The position numbers and the translations under genes were made by a program. The notes under the pieces are model-generated. The model did no database searches. It was not told the DNA's origin and was given only the letters and a program-made list of their open reading frames with translations. A stretch of DNA of 8,134 nt from assembly GCA_002316805.1 (NCBI GenBank), contig DCEF01000018.1, positions 17,358 to 25,491 of the forward strand. Direction: 5' to 3'. Below, in pieces: positions 6,189 to 8,134 of the stretch (position 1 is the stretch's first letter; every line of letters begins with the position of its first letter). The DNA is from Ruminococcaceae bacterium UBA1036 (GTDB lineage: Bacteria > Bacillota > Clostridia > Oscillospirales > Acutalibacteraceae).

Positions 6189-7515
6189 AAATAGCAGCCA
6201 GCATGTTGGATGGCTGAACGGCCGTCTTTCGCATAAGGCGCTCGTTGCCCTCATTGCCCTTGCTTGCCTGAGCGGCCTGCTGATGTTCCATTTTTTTCTT
6301 TCTTATCTTAGCACGTATGCCGACAACGCATATAATAAAATACTTTCAGACTCACAGAAAGACACACAGCAAGCAGCGGCTTTTCTGCATGACTGCGACG
6401 GTAACTTTACTTCACTGAAAAATTATGCCCTTACGCATAAAATATCATGTGAAGTGTGGGACAACAGCGGGAAGCTGCTTTTTGAATACCACCCGCTGAA
6501 AGAAGAAAAAAATTTTCTTCTCTCCAACAGCTCAAAAGTAACACTAAACAGCGGCACAACTCTTACCATCCGCACATGGAGCATACCAATAAAAGAGCAT
6601 GAGGTCAGCGACTCTATCAGGCACAGCGCGATGATAGGCCTTTTTGTGCTGAACATCTGTATCTTTGCAATAGCGGCCGTGCTGCTGTACCTGCTTGTAC
6701 TGGCCCCGATAATTAACCTGCGGCGCACATTTAAGGAATATTATGAGCAAGGTTCGCTTCCGGAGCGCAGCAGCCGCCAGGACGAGATAGGAAAACTGCA
6801 GAATACTTTTGTAGATATGGTAAATGTCCTTGAAAATGAAGAGCAGGCGGAACGGACACTTATAGCTTCTGTTTCGCATGATATAAAAACACCGCTGACA
6901 TCGGTAATGGGGTTTACGGAGCGGCTGCTTTCTGCCGACCTAACGCCTGAGAAACGCATCACATACCTGCAGAATATATACGACAAGGCACTTGCAATTA
7001 AGGGAATAGTCGATGAGTTTGATGAATATCTTGACACCGGCGTGCACAGCAGTTCGCCGATGTGCCTTATCTCGATGAATGATTTCTGCCGTGCCGTGAA
7101 AAAAGAATATCAGGATGAGCTTTCGGATGCCGGGGTGCAGTTCACTGTTGAGTGCAGTTGCCCCGGCGAACAGCTGCGCTGCAACTATGGCCACATGACG
7201 CGATTCCTTGGTAACCTTATAGGCAACAGCATACAGCATGCCCACGCCGAGCCGCTTAAACTTCACCTTAAATGCTCACGTGAAAATGACCAGATAGTTT
7301 TGTCTTTCAGCGACAACGGGCAGGGCGTGCCGCCTGAAATTATGAAGAAAATATTTCAGCCGTTTTTTACTACCGACCGCGGCAGAAAGGTCTCGGGCCT
7401 TGGCCTTACTATCTGCGAAAATATTATCCATGCGCACGGAGGAACTGTTAATGCGTGGAATATCCTTTCAGGCGGACTGATGGTGCAGGCGCGCCTCCCG
7501 TGTGCAAAGTTGTGA
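6169..7515 (+). CDS. Membrane sensor histidine kinase
   Basis: This 448-residue class I kinase (counted from the preferred ATG at 6169; 457 residues from the ATG at 6142) partners the regulator just upstream. Transmembrane helix 1 (about 23-46) and helix 2 (about 153-178) flank an extracytoplasmic sensor region of about 105 residues. A HAMP linker follows (about 179-230, with P180 and DEIG at 205-208). The dimerisation/phosphoacceptor domain has H237 in ASVSHDIKTPLTS. The catalytic domain shows the N box (NLIGNSIQHA, N349 and N353), G1 box (DNGQGVP, 382-388), F box (FQPFF, 396-400) and G2 box (GLGLTI, 410-415). All residues needed for autophosphorylation are present. The SHDIKTPLTSVMGF style agrees with SpaK-like kinases, as recalled. 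The sensor region has no motif I can link to a ligand. The gene overlaps the regulator by 20 bp, implying translational coupling. No clear terminator follows; only a weak 8-bp inverted repeat (7532-7539/7560-7567) without a U-tract is seen. Confidence 0.95.
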   Translation: MKQKSSENSSQHVGWLNGRLSHKALVALIALACLSGLLMFHFFLSYLSTYADNAYNKILSDSQKDTQQAAAFLHDCDGNFTSLKNYALTHKISCEVWDNSGKLLFEYHPLKEEKNFLLSNSSKVTLNSGTTLTIRTWSIPIKEHEVSDSIRHSAMIGLFVLNICIFAIAAVLLYLLVLAPIINLRRTFKEYYEQGSLPERSSRQDEIGKLQNTFVDMVNVLENEEQAERTLIASVSHDIKTPLTSVMGFTERLLSADLTPEKRITYLQNIYDKALAIKGIVDEFDEYLDTGVHSSSPMCLISMNDFCRAVKKEYQDELSDAGVQFTVECSCPGEQLRCNYGHMTRFLGNLIGNSIQHAHAEPLKLHLKCSRENDQIVLSFSDNGQGVPPEIMKKIFQPFFTTDRGRKVSGLGLTICENIIHAHGGTVNAWNILSGGLMVQARLPCAKL

Positions 7516-7614
7516 AGCCCTATCTGCATCATAAATGCAATACATGGCATAACTCCCGCTGCATTTACAAAATTGTGCATACTAAAATTTTTACTTTAGG
7601 ACATCTAATAAAGA

Positions 7615-7643
7615 TTGAATTTTTTACCGTCATGTGTTATAAT
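7615..7643 (+). promoter_or_regulatory. Extended -10 promoter of the tRNA gene
   Basis: A -35 TTGAAT (7615-7620), a 17-bp spacer and a -10 TATAAT (7638-7643) preceded by TG at 7635-7636 form a near-ideal sigma-A promoter. Transcription would start near 7650, about 23 nt before the mature tRNA. The tRNA is therefore expressed independently of the kinase operon. The rest of 7516-7614 shows no gene. Confidence 0.8.
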
Positions 7644-7672
7644 ATAAATTGTTGTTACACATTTTATTAGTA

Positions 7673-7749
7673 GGGCCATTAGCTCAGCTGGTCAGAGCAG
7701 CCGGCTCATAACCGGTCGGTCCGGGGTTCGAATCCCTGATGGCCCACCA
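7673..7749 (+). tRNA. tRNA-Met (CAU)
   Basis: This is a 77-nt cloverleaf with acceptor stem GGGCCAT (7673-7679) pairing perfectly with ATGGCCC (7739-7745), discriminator A7746 and encoded CCA (7747-7749). The anticodon loop CTCATAA (7705-7711) is closed by GCCGG/CCGGT, with anticodon CAT at 7707-7709. The T loop is TTCGAAT and the D arm begins AGCTCAGCTGG. The paired G1-C72 end argues against an initiator tRNA, which has an unpaired first position. Elongator Met is the best call; a CAU tRNA-Ile (lysidine-modified) cannot be excluded strictly from sequence. Confidence 0.95.
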
Positions 7750-7836
7750 AAGCAGAATTATCCGAACTTCATCTTTATTGTAGACTGGTTCGCGGTAATC
7801 GTTAAAAAGCCGCATAAATTGCGGTAGGCAATAAAA

Positions 7837-7868
7837 CTCCCTGCAAGTTTTAATCGACTTGCAGGGAG
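7837..7868. terminator. Bidirectional hairpin terminator between the tRNA and a convergent gene
   Basis: A perfect 12-bp inverted repeat, CTCCCTGCAAGT (7837-7848) and ACTTGCAGGGAG (7857-7868), encloses an 8-nt loop. Read leftward it is followed by TTTTATT, a usable U-tract; read rightward by CTTTATG, a weaker one. It would stop tRNA transcripts from the left and the gene entering from the right edge. A small CCGCA/TGCGG hairpin (7810-7824) lies just before it. I see no gene in 7750-7939. Confidence 0.75.
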
Positions 7869-7997
7869 CTTTATGTTGTTATGTGCAGACTTTTCTTTAT
7901 GCGCTTGTAAACGTAATTATGCAATTTGTTAATTCAATTTTATAATAAGGCTTTAGAAATAGAAATGCCGCCTATCAAAGCGAATATTATGCTTACG

Positions 7998-8134
7998 CTA
8001 TTGGGAAGCCTTTTTTGTGAATAAACAATGATACATTAAAAGTGCTATAATCACAGTAGCAAGACAACCAATGCCCCTGGATAGCCAAATGTTTATATTT
8101 ATCTTTTCCAATATATTTGAATCAATGAACGAAC
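7998..8134 (-). CDS. C-terminal end of a probable small membrane protein (partial, possibly frameshifted)
   Basis: A leftward reading frame enters from the right edge and runs 44 codons to a TAG at 7998-8000. It includes a clear hydrophobic helix (GIGCLATVIIALLMYHCLF) followed by TKKASQ. The family is not recognisable from so little. Codons and composition are AT-rich compared with the neighbouring genes. Directly downstream, in another frame reached by losing one A from the A6 tract at 8011-8016, translation would read RLPNSVSIIFALIGGISIS and stop at TAA 7940-7942. That would add a second hydrophobic helix, so the gene may be broken, phase-variable or simply end at the TAG. The bidirectional terminator lies about 70-130 bp further on, as expected for a gene end. 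Confidence 0.45.
   Translation of the reverse strand, partial: SFIDSNILEKININIWLSRGIGCLATVIIALLMYHCLFTKKASQ

Noticed and set aside
5426..7580. Minus-strand frames opposite the regulator and kinase genes
   Set aside because: They are shadows of two complete, motif-bearing genes on the plus strand.
8043..8051. Extended -10 sequence TGCTATAAT on the plus strand near the right edge
   Set aside because: No -35 element lies at a proper distance, it falls within a probable minus-strand gene, and no plus-strand gene is visible downstream inside the window.

Overview
The window looks like chromosomal DNA of a low-to-mid GC Gram-positive bacterium. A clostridial member of the Firmicutes (Oscillospiraceae/Ruminococcaceae-like) is my best guess. 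The evidence is AGGAGG-type ribosome binding sites, GTG and possible TTG starts, consensus sigma-A promoters, a tRNA with encoded CCA, a secreted protein with a Gram-positive style signal peptide, and a two-component pair resembling the SpaR/SpaK-NsrR type. The genus cannot be fixed from the sequence.

Layout, left to right: (1) positions 1-134 are noncoding, with a perfect 22-bp palindrome at the window edge and a hairpin terminator for the leftward operon. (2) 135-5142 is a leftward two-gene operon. Its first gene (3022-5142) encodes a 706-residue MMPL/RND-superfamily transporter. Its second gene (135-2963) encodes a 942-residue secreted, helix-rich protein of unknown function with three internal sequence repeats. 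(3) 5143-5450 is a divergent control region. It holds a strong leftward promoter, one or two rightward promoters, and a long inverted repeat whose left copy is split by 32 bp. (4) 5451-7515 is a rightward operon encoding an OmpR/PhoB-type response regulator and its overlapping membrane histidine kinase. (5) 7615-7749 is a tRNA-Met(CAU) gene with its own extended -10 promoter. (6) 7837-7868 is a hairpin usable as a terminator in both directions. Beyond it, the tail end of a leftward gene for a small membrane protein enters from the right edge; it may be frameshifted at an A6 tract.

The central four genes probably form one module. The kinase would sense something at the membrane or cell envelope, the regulator would bind the shared intergenic region, and the target would be the divergent transporter with its secreted partner. 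B. subtilis offers a parallel in which a two-component system (YdfHI) controls an MMPL-type exporter (YdfJ), although that regulator is of a different family. The substrate is unknown; an envelope-active compound or a lipid are reasonable guesses. The least described component is the large secreted partner protein, and the most notable DNA signal is the split inverted repeat between the divergent operons.
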